NCBI GenBank assembly: GCA_015061775.1
Contig: SUVY01000001.1
Span: 54,700 to 118,699 of the forward strand
DNA: 64,000 nucleotides
Origin: Lentisphaerota bacterium
GTDB lineage: Bacteria > Verrucomicrobiota > Lentisphaeria > Victivallales > Victivallaceae
Direction of reading: 5' to 3'
The notes beneath the pieces are model-generated. The model made no database searches. It was not told the origin of the DNA and was given only the letters and a program-made list of their open reading frames with translations. Below are positions 37,962 to 47,310 of this stretch, one piece after another. The position numbers were made by a program, and so were the translations under genes. Each line of letters begins with the position of its first letter. Within the stretch, counting starts at the first letter, position 1.

Positions 37962-40900
37962 TCAGGCGATGATATCGAAGGAGCTTTTCAGGTCGGTTTC
38001 TATGCGGGCTTTGAGATCTACCCAGTTGCCCGCGTATCCGTTGCCCCAATAGCCAATTCCGCCCCAGCCGGTGTTGTATTCTCTCAAGAGAAGGTCGGCG
38101 CTGCCGTCTCCGTTGTAGTCTCCGGAGGCTTCGATCTCGAAGCCTTCTCCGAGGGTTCCTCTCCAGCGTTTGGTTTGGCTGTTTCCGTCATCCCATATCC
38201 AGACGTTGTTGGTGTTGCGGTCGAGCACCATGATGTCGTCGATACCGTCTCCTTCAAAGTCTCCCACGGCGGCGACTTCCCAGCCGCTTTCGAGCTTGCC
38301 GACGCTCTGGGTCTTCCAGTTCCAAGTGGCAAAGGAGGTGTCCTGATTTGTCCAGAGGTAAACTTGGTGGTTATAGTTGTTGACCATTACAAGTTTATCC
38401 ATTCCGTCATCGAAGGAGCCCGCTCCTTCGATAGTCCAGGTAGCGAAGTCTCCCTCGTTGACGTGGAAAATATCCTTGTAGGTGGTTCCGCCTAGGACTA
38501 CTCCGATGCTTCCATTGGTGTCGTAAATCAAAATGTCATCGTATTCGTCTCCGTCGAGGTTGGCGAGGCATTGAGTGTTGAATGAGCCGTCAACCTTGCA
38601 GAGATCGACGTAACCGTAACTGCCCTTTTGGAGGTCTGTCCATGCGGCGAAACGGTTGCCGACTTCGTTGTAGAGCAATACTCCATCATAATCGACTTCG
38701 GAGCCTTTGAAGTGTCCGACTCCGGCAACACGCCAAAGCTCGGCGTCAGCTTCAGACCACTCCCAGATGCCGCGCCATACCGCAGGAACTGAGCCGTCGT
38801 TGGCGATGTATCCCACTTTCCCCTTTTCGCTGTCCCATGCAAGTATCTGTGACGTTTCGTTTGAGAGCAAGTTTGTGTCTGCTGTCGTTGCGATATCCTG
38901 AATGCTCAAATGCAGGGTTCCTTTGGTGTTGGTCAACTTGTATTTTCTATCGTTATATTCGAGAACATCTCCGTTGACGGTCAGCGTTCCGATGTTTCCG
39001 CTCTCCGTATTGATAGAGAGCGTTGAAGAGATGTTCTGCGCTTCCTGGGCGAGCTTGTAAGTTCCGTAATTCTGGTTGGAGTCAACCGTTATGGTGTAGG
39101 TCGCATCTCCGTGTATATCGCTGAAGTCAATTATCATATAGCCGTCTGATACTGTTTTCTCGGCAACGGTAAAGTCGATGATTGCTCCTTCGTAAGCTGA
39201 GATGGTCGAAAAATATCCAAGAAAGCCGCCTTTCAGTACTCCGCCGGAGTATATGTACACGGTACCGCTGTTTATGATGTAGTTCGCAACTCCGCCCGAG
39301 AATATGTACATAACTCCTGCGTTCGTTACGTTGTTTGCGACTGTATTTGAGTGCAAGCTCATAGAGTCCCAAATATACCCTCCGGAAATGGTGTTTGAGA
39401 CAAAGGTAACGTTTGCTCCATCTTCAATGTCAACGCACCCTCTGTTTTCCTTGATCGCAGTTGCGGTTCCGCCTGAAAGGATTTTTATCGATCCGCCTCG
39501 GTTTACAGTGGTGCTTTCTATGACTCCTCCGCTAAATACCGTAATACTTCCATAGCTGTTTACTTCGGTGTTGTTTGCCACACCACCTGAGGATATAACA
39601 ACAGCACCGGAACTTATTGTGATACTGTTCGCCACTCCTTCGGAGGAGATGTGCATATATCCGCTGTCAGCTACCGTTGTGCTGTTCGCAACTCCCCCGG
39701 AAGAGACAACCAAACTGCCGCTGCCCACAATATAGGTACTGTTCGCCACTCCTCCGGAAGAGATGTGCATATATCCGCTGTTAGCTACCGTTGTGCTGTT
39801 CGCAACTCCCCCGGAAGAGACAACCAAACTGCCGCTGCCCACAATATAGGTATTGTTCGCAACGCCTCCGGAAGAGATGTATATACCGCCCCTATTTACG
39901 GTAGTGTTATTCGCAACACCGCCGCTGGATATCCTCAAATTTCCACCATTTGCCGTGGTACTGTTCGCGGTTCCTCCAGAGTAGATATACAGACAGCCCC
40001 TTGAATTTATCTCGGTACTGTTCGCAACACCGCCGCTGGATATCCACAAATTTCCACCATTTACCGTGGTACTGTTCGCGGTTCCGCCGGAGTAGATGAA
40101 CAGGTATCCGTTGTTTACTGAGGTATTATTCGCAACTGTGCGGGAATGTATGGACATCGATTGACATAGATTTAAAGTCAATTCGGTGATGGTATTGGAG
40201 ACAAAGGTGATGTTTGCACCATTTTCAAAGCCAACGTATCCACCATTTTCCTTGATTGCGGTTGCTGTTCCGCCGCTTGAGATGTGTATAGCTCCGCCGG
40301 CATTGACCGTTGTGCTGTTCGCAGTTCCGCTGCTGAAGATATACAATCTTCCTCCATTTACGGTAGTGTTGCTCGCCGCGCCACCTCTGGAGACGAACAG
40401 AGCTCCATCGTTTACGGTAGTGTTATTCGCTACACCGCCGCTGGATATCCACAAATTTCCACCATTTACCGTGGTACTGTTCGCGGTTCCGCCGGAGTAG
40501 ATGTCCATATCTCCATCGTTTATTACAGTCGTGTTGTTTGCCACTCCTCCGCTTGAAATGCGCAGATGACCACTGAAATTTACCGTAGTGCTGTTCGCGG
40601 CTCCGCCGGAGTAGACGTACAGATAACCACTTGAATTTACCGTTGTACTGTTCGCAACTCCACCGCTTGAGACGTACAGGTGTCCACCGGAATTTAGTGT
40701 TGTTATGTTCGCTGTTCCGCCGCTGGAGACCCACAGTGAACCAAGAATCACCGTGGTACTGTTCGCAGTTCCTCCGGAGCTGATGTGCATATCGCACCAG
40801 TCGCTTATTGTGGTGGTGTTTGCGATGCCTCCATTCAGGATGTACAGATATCCTCCGGCATTAAAATAATCGCCGTTTAAGGAAGTGTTGTTCGCAACTC

Positions 40901-41336
40901 CACCGGAGCAGATGTACAGGTATCCGTTGTTTATTGAGGTATTATTCGCAACTGTGCGGGAGTGTATGGTCATCGATTGATATGACTTTAAAGTCAGTTC
41001 GGTGATGGTATTGGATACAAAGGTGATGTTTGCACCATTTTCAATGCCAACGTATCCACCATTTTCCTTGATTGCGGTTGCTGTTCCGCCGCTTGAAATG
41101 TGTATAGCTCCACCGGCGTTGACCGTTGTGCTGTTCGCTTTTCCGCCGCTTGAGACGCACAAATTTCCCCCATTTACAGTTGTGCTGTTTGCAGTTCCGC
41201 CGCTGGAAATGTATATTTTTCCCCAACCATCCAAGGTAGTGCAGTTCGCAACACCGCCGGAATAGATATGCATACTCCCGTTATAAGTAAGAGTAATGCC
41301 GCTGCTGATTACACCGCCTGAAATGTAATATGCCAT
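37962..41336 (-). CDS. AIDA-type (strand-loop-strand) repeat protein with C-terminal FG-GAP-like propeller
   Basis: Dozens of SSGGxANxTTVNxxGxLxV units; C-terminal GDFEGDGIDDIMVLDRNTNNVWIW repeats; no signal peptide or autotransporter beta-domain seen. Confidence 0.9.
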   Translation of the reverse strand: MAYYISGGVISSGITLTYNGSMHIYSGGVANCTTLDGWGKIYISSGGTANSTTVNGGNLCVSSGGKANSTTVNAGGAIHISSGGTATAIKENGGYVGIENGANITFVSNTITELTLKSYQSMTIHSRTVANNTSINNGYLYICSGGVANNTSLNGDYFNAGGYLYILNGGIANTTTISDWCDMHISSGGTANSTTVILGSLWVSSGGTANITTLNSGGHLYVSSGGVANSTTVNSSGYLYVYSGGAANSTTVNFSGHLRISSGGVANNTTVINDGDMDIYSGGTANSTTVNGGNLWISSGGVANNTTVNDGALFVSRGGAASNTTVNGGRLYIFSSGTANSTTVNAGGAIHISSGGTATAIKENGGYVGFENGANITFVSNTITELTLNLCQSMSIHSRTVANNTSVNNGYLFIYSGGTANSTTVNGGNLWISSGGVANSTEINSRGCLYIYSGGTANSTTANGGNLRISSGGVANNTTVNRGGIYISSGGVANNTYIVGSGSLVVSSGGVANSTTVANSGYMHISSGGVANSTYIVGSGSLVVSSGGVANSTTVADSGYMHISSEGVANSITISSGAVVISSGGVANNTEVNSYGSITVFSGGVIESTTVNRGGSIKILSGGTATAIKENRGCVDIEDGANVTFVSNTISGGYIWDSMSLHSNTVANNVTNAGVMYIFSGGVANYIINSGTVYIYSGGVLKGGFLGYFSTISAYEGAIIDFTVAEKTVSDGYMIIDFSDIHGDATYTITVDSNQNYGTYKLAQEAQNISSTLSINTESGNIGTLTVNGDVLEYNDRKYKLTNTKGTLHLSIQDIATTADTNLLSNETSQILAWDSEKGKVGYIANDGSVPAVWRGIWEWSEADAELWRVAGVGHFKGSEVDYDGVLLYNEVGNRFAAWTDLQKGSYGYVDLCKVDGSFNTQCLANLDGDEYDDILIYDTNGSIGVVLGGTTYKDIFHVNEGDFATWTIEGAGSFDDGMDKLVMVNNYNHQVYLWTNQDTSFATWNWKTQSVGKLESGWEVAAVGDFEGDGIDDIMVLDRNTNNVWIWDDGNSQTKRWRGTLGEGFEIEASGDYNGDGSADLLLREYNTGWGGIGYWGNGYAGNWVDLKARIETDLKSSFDIIA
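39651..39861 (-). repeat. 114-bp near-identical tandem duplication inside AIDA-like gene
   Basis: gtgcatatatccgctgt[c/t]agctaccgttgtgctgttcgcaactcccccggaagagacaaccaaactgccgctgcccacaatataggta[c/t]tgttcgc starts at 39651 and again at 39765. Confidence 0.93.
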
Positions 41337-41415
41337 AAAAAACTCCTGAAGTTGAATTTACTTGCATTGTATAATATTACATTATTTAAGGATTTTGCAA
41401 GCGGGAAGCAAAAAT

Positions 41416-41448
41416 AAACTCCGGAAAACCTTGTGTTCTCCGGAGTTT
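41416..41448 (-). terminator. Terminator of MoxR-DUF58-VWA operon
   Basis: aaactccgga/tccggagttt 10-bp stem; T-rich on minus strand. Confidence 0.85.
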
Positions 41449-41470
41449 GGGGACGGTGGATGATTGAACG

Positions 41471-42499
41471 TTACGGGATTTGCAGCTTTATTGCGTTGGA
41501 TAGCAGTAGCGAGGCTGCAATCAGTAGTGCCGCGACTGCCGCCAGCGCGGGAGCGTACTCTTTGTACTCCACATAGCGCGGCTGTTCGATCGTGGTCTTC
41601 TCGAGTTTGTTTATCTCAGCCATTACCTTTTTCATTCCTTCAGCGTCGGCGGCGTGGAAATAGCTGCCTCCGGTTTTTTCGGCGAGCGTGCGGAGCAGTT
41701 TTTCATCGAAGCTGTCTCCGACCGGAATAAAACGCGAACCGAATGACTCATCGAGAACGTAGGCGTTTTGACTTCCTATTCCGACGGTGTGGATTATCAC
41801 GTTGTAATCATGCGCAAGCAATGCCGCCTGTTCCGGAGTTATCCGGTTTTCTGCGGTGTTCGCTCCGTCGGTAAAGAGCACGAGCACTCTGCGCGGAGCC
41901 TTCGACTCCTTCAAACGCGACACGGCTGAGGCGATGGGGGAGGCGATTCCGGTGGCGTCTCCGATCATTCCGGGTTCGAGTTGCTCCAGCCGCTCGATAA
42001 GCCACTTGTGGTCGAGCGTCGGAGCCGAAAAACTGTAAGCAAGATCTGCAAATCCCAGCAACCCTATACGGTCATTCGGACGCGCTTTGATGAAACGCGC
42101 TATCTCCTCCTTTGCCACATCGAGACGGTGTTTGACTTCCCGCTTTTTTACTGCCTCAAACAAAGCTGCCGAAGTGCGGATCTTTGAGGGAACATCCATT
42201 GCCTGCATACTTCCGGACATATCGATAGCTATAATGATATCTATTCCACGGGCTCTTACTATGACGCGCTCATCTCCGCGACGCGGACGCGCCATGGCAA
42301 AAATCATCACCGTACACGCTCCGAGCATGATATACTGAGCTGCCGACAGACGGCGGAGTCTGCGCTTTTTGCCCTCCCGGAACGGCGCTGCGGTGGATAC
42401 CTTTATCGCCGGATACCTTTTGAACATGGCAAGATGCAGCCAGAGCAGCGGTATCAGCAGCAGAAAAAACAGCATGGCTGGATAGGCAAATTCAAACAT
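41471..42499 (-). CDS. VWA-domain membrane protein (BatA-like)
   Basis: DIIIAIDMSGSMQAMD MIDAS; LVLFTDGANTAEN; flanking TM helices. Confidence 0.93.
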   Translation of the reverse strand: MFEFAYPAMLFFLLLIPLLWLHLAMFKRYPAIKVSTAAPFREGKKRRLRRLSAAQYIMLGACTVMIFAMARPRRGDERVIVRARGIDIIIAIDMSGSMQAMDVPSKIRTSAALFEAVKKREVKHRLDVAKEEIARFIKARPNDRIGLLGFADLAYSFSAPTLDHKWLIERLEQLEPGMIGDATGIASPIASAVSRLKESKAPRRVLVLFTDGANTAENRITPEQAALLAHDYNVIIHTVGIGSQNAYVLDESFGSRFIPVGDSFDEKLLRTLAEKTGGSYFHAADAEGMKKVMAEINKLEKTTIEQPRYVEYKEYAPALAAVAALLIAASLLLSNAIKLQIP

Positions 42500-43466
42500 C
42501 TTTCTTCTCCTTGATATCTTCCGGGCGGGTTATTTCGACCAGTTTTACCGCTTCATTCAAGGCGTCTTTCAAGAGTTCACGGTCAGGAGTCGCCAGCGCA
42601 AACTTTACCCGGTCGGAGGCATTGAGAAAGTTTTTCAGAAACGGTTTGCTTCCATCCGGAAGAAATTGGCTGTTTCCGGAAATATCTTCCAGAAATTCCG
42701 AAGTTGTGCGTCTCGTTGCCGGCAATCCGAACCGGGTTTCCAGGTATTGCCTGACAAGGTCGGTCAGACGGGCGATTCCTTTGGCAGGAGTTATTCTCTC
42801 AAGCTCAACGTCGCTTTTGAGCTGCTGCAATTCTCCGCGCGCTCTTTCCCATTCGCTCAACGGTGTTTCGCGTTTTTTGAAGCATAAAAAGTAGAGTATC
42901 GTGAGCATGATTGCCGCAACGATGATAACTGAGGTGACCGCCGCGATGATTTTGGAAGTCTCTTTTTTGACGAGTATCTCTTCCTTGTTCGCAAGCTGGA
43001 GAGTTTTGATCTCAGTAACGGTCGGCTCGGATATCGTAAATTGCGGAATCTTTACCGTGAAGTTTCCTTTTTTACGGGGCAGGGCGATGGTGAATGCTAC
43101 AACACCGTCGGATGTTGTTCCGGGAGTGATGGCACGCAAATTGAATTTGAGCTCTTTCTTTGAAGAAAGCAATCCACGTTTGAGGTTTACTGTTTCCGGA
43201 GAGCCGGCTAAAACAGCGTATTTGCCTCCTTCAATGCTGATGTCATGGATCTTTCCGCACAACGGAAGGGTAAATTTGACGCTGCAAGGAATCGTTTCAC
43301 CGATCGCAAACTGGCTGGATGCTCCAATTTCAACATATTCAGGAATCGCCGGAAGCTCTGATTTCCGGCACGATATTCCCAAAGCGATCCCCCACGCCGC
43401 TGCCGCCGCTGTTATTATAAGGAGCAGCGGCAAAATTATATATTTGATACTTTTTTTCATGGTCAA
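42492..43466 (-). CDS. Membrane protein of MoxR/DUF58 operon, BatD/DUF4381-like
   Basis: TM anchor, Ig-like extracytoplasmic region, LTDLVRQYLETRFGLPATRRTTSEFLEDI. Confidence 0.75.
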   Translation of the reverse strand: MTMKKSIKYIILPLLLIITAAAAAWGIALGISCRKSELPAIPEYVEIGASSQFAIGETIPCSVKFTLPLCGKIHDISIEGGKYAVLAGSPETVNLKRGLLSSKKELKFNLRAITPGTTSDGVVAFTIALPRKKGNFTVKIPQFTISEPTVTEIKTLQLANKEEILVKKETSKIIAAVTSVIIVAAIMLTILYFLCFKKRETPLSEWERARGELQQLKSDVELERITPAKGIARLTDLVRQYLETRFGLPATRRTTSEFLEDISGNSQFLPDGSKPFLKNFLNASDRVKFALATPDRELLKDALNEAVKLVEITRPEDIKEKKDV

Positions 43467-44350
43467 CTCCGGCGGGAAATCCTCTTTTTGCGCCGATTGA
43501 AAAACGATATCACCGGTTTTAATACATCTTCTCCGCTGCCTATCTCTATCAAATCGACTTTTGCGCTTTTGCAGAATTGACGGTGCTTTTCATGCAGCTC
43601 TTCAAGTCTGCCGTTTACCGCGTTTCTTGCTGTGGATGAGCCGTTGAAAATCACGTTTTCTCCACTTTCGGCGTCCTCGAGCACCGCTGATACAGATACG
43701 CTCCACTCTTTTTCCACGGGATCGATGAGTTTCAGGGCGATAACATCCTGCTTTCTGCTCAGAAGTTTGAGCTCAAGCAGAGGAAAGTTTTCGGAAAGAA
43801 GATCGCTGAGCAGAAAAACTATTCCGCGCTTTTTCATCAGGCTTGATGCCTCTCTCAGGGCGAGGGCAAGGTCTGTTCCGGTGGACTGCGGCTTGAAAGC
43901 GAGCATTTCACGTATAAGGCGCAGCGTATGTATCCTTCCTGAGCGCGGAGGTACATACAGTTCTATCTTATCGCTGAACATCAGCAAGCCGACTTTATCT
44001 CCGTTCTTTCCTGCGCTGAACGCCAGCAATGCCGCGAGCTCACTTGCGGTGCGGCGTTTGCTTTTTTCGGCAGCTCCGAACGCTCCGGAGGCAGATACAT
44101 CTACTGCAAGCAGCACAGACAGCTCACGCTCTTCTACGTATTTTTTGACGTAGGGAGCGTTCATTCTGGCGGATACGTTCCAGTCGATACCGCGGACATC
44201 ATCTTCGAGAGTGTATTCTCTCACTTCATCGAATTCGATACCGCGTCCTCTGAAAACGCTCCGGTAAGCTCCGGCTGTTATCTCCTCAACGATCCTGTCG
44301 GTGCGGATTTCCAACAACCGGAGCTGTTTTGACAGTTCCGGATCGAGCAT
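43463..44350 (-). CDS. DUF58 domain-containing protein
   Basis: YRSVFRGRGIEFDEVREYTLEDDVRGIDWNVSARMNAPYVKKYVEERELSVLLAVDVSAS. Confidence 0.95.
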   Translation of the reverse strand: MLDPELSKQLRLLEIRTDRIVEEITAGAYRSVFRGRGIEFDEVREYTLEDDVRGIDWNVSARMNAPYVKKYVEERELSVLLAVDVSASGAFGAAEKSKRRTASELAALLAFSAGKNGDKVGLLMFSDKIELYVPPRSGRIHTLRLIREMLAFKPQSTGTDLALALREASSLMKKRGIVFLLSDLLSENFPLLELKLLSRKQDVIALKLIDPVEKEWSVSVSAVLEDAESGENVIFNGSSTARNAVNGRLEELHEKHRQFCKSAKVDLIEIGSGEDVLKPVISFFNRRKKRISRRS

Positions 44351-44363
44351 GATATTTTCCTTT

Positions 44364-45392
44364 TCAAGGAGTCCGCAGTTCGGCAAGCAGACGCGCGATG
44401 ACGGCGTCGGCATCGATGTTTTCTGCCTCGGCTTCGTATGAGAGCACTATGCGGTGGCGCAATACATCAGGAGCTATCGCCTTGATATCTTGCGGAAGTA
44501 CGTAACTTCTTCCCTGAAGCAGAGCCATTCCTCTTCCGGCAAGTGCGAGGGCGATCGATGCACGCGGACTTGCTCCGAAAGAGATCAAGCCGTCTATCAT
44601 GCTGAAATCGGTGTTCGTCTGGCGCGATGAGAGTGAGTCGCGTTTTCCCGGACGGGTGGATATCACGATATCAAGGATGTACTCAATGATCTTTTCGTCG
44701 ATGTATATGCGGTCAACAAGTGCCCGCGCCCGGGCTATATCATCGAGAGATGCGACGGCAACTGCGGAAATGCTTTTTTCTACTTCCGGATGCGCCATGC
44801 GCTCAATGACGCTGCGCTCTTCTGTGCGGCTCGGGTAATCGACTTTGAGCTTGAACATGAAACGGTCAAGCTGGGCTTCGGGCAGGGGATAAGTACCTTC
44901 CTGCTCGATGGGGTTCTGGGTCGCAAGCACCAGAAACGGAGCCGGAAGGGGAAAACGCTCGCCTCCGATAGTGACCTGCTTTTCCTGCATCGCCTCAAGA
45001 AGCGCGCTCTGGACTTTTGCCGGAGCACGGTTGATCTCGTCAGCCAGTACTATGTTGGCAAATACCGGACCGGTTTTGGTGGAAAATTCTCCGGTCGCGG
45101 CGTTGTATATCCGCGTACCCATAACATCCGCCGGAAGCAGGTCAGGAGTGAACTGCAGGCGCGAAAATGTTCCATTGAGGGTCTGGGCAAGGGTTTTGAC
45201 CGCAAGGGTCTTTGCCAATCCAGGTACTCCTTCGAGAAGCACGTGGCCGTCTGATATCAGAGCAAGAAGCAATCTTTCGACCAGAAGTTCCTGTCCTGAA
45301 ATGATCCTCCCCATTTCCGCTTTGATGAGCTGCAGCGGAGCTGATGCCGCCTGCACCTCATGCTGCAATTGCTGTATATCCTGCTGCTCCAT
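44364..45392 (-). CDS. MoxR-family AAA+ ATPase
   Basis: LLEGVPGLAKTLAVKTLAQTL; LADEINRAPAKVQSALLEAMQEKQVTI; LATQNPIEQEGTYPLPEAQLDRF. Confidence 0.96.
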   Translation of the reverse strand: MEQQDIQQLQHEVQAASAPLQLIKAEMGRIISGQELLVERLLLALISDGHVLLEGVPGLAKTLAVKTLAQTLNGTFSRLQFTPDLLPADVMGTRIYNAATGEFSTKTGPVFANIVLADEINRAPAKVQSALLEAMQEKQVTIGGERFPLPAPFLVLATQNPIEQEGTYPLPEAQLDRFMFKLKVDYPSRTEERSVIERMAHPEVEKSISAVAVASLDDIARARALVDRIYIDEKIIEYILDIVISTRPGKRDSLSSRQTNTDFSMIDGLISFGASPRASIALALAGRGMALLQGRSYVLPQDIKAIAPDVLRHRIVLSYEAEAENIDADAVIARLLAELRTP

Positions 45393-45423
45393 GGTAATAA
45401 TTTCTCCTCTTCGGTTGGTTGGA

Positions 45424-46047
45424 TTACTTTACAGCTCCGACTGAATGTGTGAGCAACACCTTCTGGTCACTGGTAAGCTTGAGAGCCTCGGCAAGTTTTT
45501 TGCCTTTTCCTGATCCTTTGATGCGGTCAAAACTGCCGATCGCACAGGTTCCGAGCCCGGAAGAAGCACAATAGATGTAGATGTTCTGGCTGACATATCC
45601 TGAGTCGATGCGGGCGTAATGACCGCTCGCCGCCTTCTTCATGTCGGCAACGAGAACGACATAAACCGGACTGGCAAATTTTCCCGCCCACTTACGGAAG
45701 TCTCCGTCGTTGACTTTGATAAGCGCATTTCCGGATGCGTCGTATTTGAACGCCCCCTTGTCTGTGAGCAGATAAAGGTCGATCTCCTGACGGTTGATTG
45801 CGCTGGGAGCGGTGCGTCTTCCGTCAGCCCGGTTTACACCGTTGGCTGCCCAGAGCAGGTCTGATATCTGCTGCTCGGAGAGCTTCTCTTTGGTGTATGC
45901 GCGTTTAGTTGACCGTTCGTTGAGTGCCTGCATCACAGGCATACCTCCGCTCTTTTGGGGAGCCGGAAGTTTCCATGTGTCACCTGCGGAAGCGGTTATC
46001 GTAATGACGGCTGCGGCTGTAAATGAAAACAGTGATTTCATATTCAT
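45424..46047 (-). CDS. Exported SagB/nitroreductase-family protein
   Basis: Signal peptide; LNERSTKRAYTKEKLSEQQISDLLWAANGVNRADGRRTAPSAINRQEIDLYLL. Confidence 0.9.
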   Translation of the reverse strand: MNMKSLFSFTAAAVITITASAGDTWKLPAPQKSGGMPVMQALNERSTKRAYTKEKLSEQQISDLLWAANGVNRADGRRTAPSAINRQEIDLYLLTDKGAFKYDASGNALIKVNDGDFRKWAGKFASPVYVVLVADMKKAASGHYARIDSGYVSQNIYIYCASSGLGTCAIGSFDRIKGSGKGKKLAEALKLTSDQKVLLTHSVGAVK

Positions 46048-46201
46048 TTTTCTTCTCCTGTTCTTGTGGACACTCCGTCTCTGCGACAGAGAGTCCGTTA
46101 TCGTTCTTTTGGTGAAAAACAGTCTCTTATTTCAATCTAATTCAAGTTTTCAGGATTGCAAGCGTGAAAAATGTATTTTTTTACATAAAAAACAAATTTT
46201 T

Positions 46202-46230
46202 TTGACTGGAATAACTTGCTTATGTATATT
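46202..46230 (+). promoter_or_regulatory. Predicted promoter (TTGACT-17-TATATT)
   Basis: Near-consensus hexamers upstream of 46276. Confidence 0.7.
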
Positions 46231-46275
46231 ATATTACTATAAAGGACAATTTTTTTTTCATCAAAAGGAGTGCCA

Positions 46276-47073
46276 ATGTCATTTTACGACGAAATAAAGA
46301 AGACAGCTCAAGCTGTGCTTCCGCCTGACGTGTGGACACTCGTATCTGAAAAAAAAGACCTTACCGTTTCCGATATAGACGATCTGCTGCGCAGCGGAAA
46401 GTTGAAATCATCAAGACAGCGCTCCGCATTGGCGGCTCTGGTTGCTGATGATGTGATCCGCTTCGGCAAAGAGCTCGGACTCAGACGGCAGTTTTTTACT
46501 GCACGTGTCAAGGAAGGCGTGACGATTGCCCGTCTCGGCAGTTTGGGAGTCATTTCCGAAGAGCGGCTCATTGCAATCCAATCCGGCGACTTCGACCGTT
46601 TGAACGTTGTGGAAAAACGCTTTTTGAAGGATTATTTCGGAGTGACTCCTTCTGAAGACGGCTCTCTCCTGCTGAAAAACTGGGATGGGACAGGAATGCT
46701 CCTGCAGCTCAGCAGTATGGCTGATTTCGACAACAGTCAATCTTTGTGGGATTACGCGTTGAAGCATTGCGAGTGTCATTTTGAAAACGGTGATATTCCG
46801 GGAATGTGCGGAGCGGTCATCCGCTGCGAGCCGTGGGAAGCCGGACTGACATATCCGGGAGTGACCTTTATTGAAGTCGATGAGATGCCGGTCGAAAACG
46901 AGGCTGATGGAGTATATCTTTGCCGCATCGGTGCTGTGCACTCCATTGTCACTTGCCGGAAAGGCTTATGGATCAACAGCAGCGGAGATGTTGTTGACAG
47001 CGACACTATCGCTTGGGCGTTGCCTGTGAAGCAGGTTAATACGAAAATCATTGTTAAAGAGGAAGATATATAA
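46276..47073 (+). CDS. Hypothetical protein
   Basis: Open frame, RBS aaaggag, predicted promoter; no family recognised. Confidence 0.7.
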   Translation: MSFYDEIKKTAQAVLPPDVWTLVSEKKDLTVSDIDDLLRSGKLKSSRQRSALAALVADDVIRFGKELGLRRQFFTARVKEGVTIARLGSLGVISEERLIAIQSGDFDRLNVVEKRFLKDYFGVTPSEDGSLLLKNWDGTGMLLQLSSMADFDNSQSLWDYALKHCECHFENGDIPGMCGAVIRCEPWEAGLTYPGVTFIEVDEMPVENEADGVYLCRIGAVHSIVTCRKGLWINSSGDVVDSDTIAWALPVKQVNTKIIVKEEDI

Positions 47074-47309
47074 TGAAGATACCGGGTCTCGGATGCTGTT
47101 GCGGCGTTATTGTCGGCATCGTGCTTGCGATTTTTATTTGCTGCGCAGCCGCATTCGGCTTATATTGCTGGTTCAACCCGTCTGCCCGTAATCAGGCGGT
47201 AAATGTGGTTGAAAAGAAGTGGAACAAAGTCAAAGATGACGGAGACGGTCTCATCGATAAAGCAAGAGGAGTTCCTCAGGAACCCGAAACTCCGAAGGCG
47301 GGAATTTGA
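47073..47309 (+). CDS. Small single-pass membrane protein
   Basis: CCCGVIVGIVLAIFICCAAAFGLYCWF TM segment; TAATG coupling to upstream gene. Confidence 0.6.
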   Translation: MKIPGLGCCCGVIVGIVLAIFICCAAAFGLYCWFNPSARNQAVNVVEKKWNKVKDDGDGLIDKARGVPQEPETPKAGI

Positions 47310-47310
47310 T

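Noticed and set aside
39651-40556. Plus-strand repetitive ORFs (39651-40004, 40284-40556)
   Set aside because: Antisense reading of the AIDA-type repeats, not independent genes.
37962-41336. Repeats considered as CRISPR array
   Set aside because: Periodicity is codon-based and diverged, with no unique spacers or cas genes. They encode protein repeats.
46068-46096. Hairpin ggacactccgtctctg-cga-cagagagtcc upstream of the nitroreductase gene
   Set aside because: Short interrupted stem without T-run or conservation evidence; could be chance.
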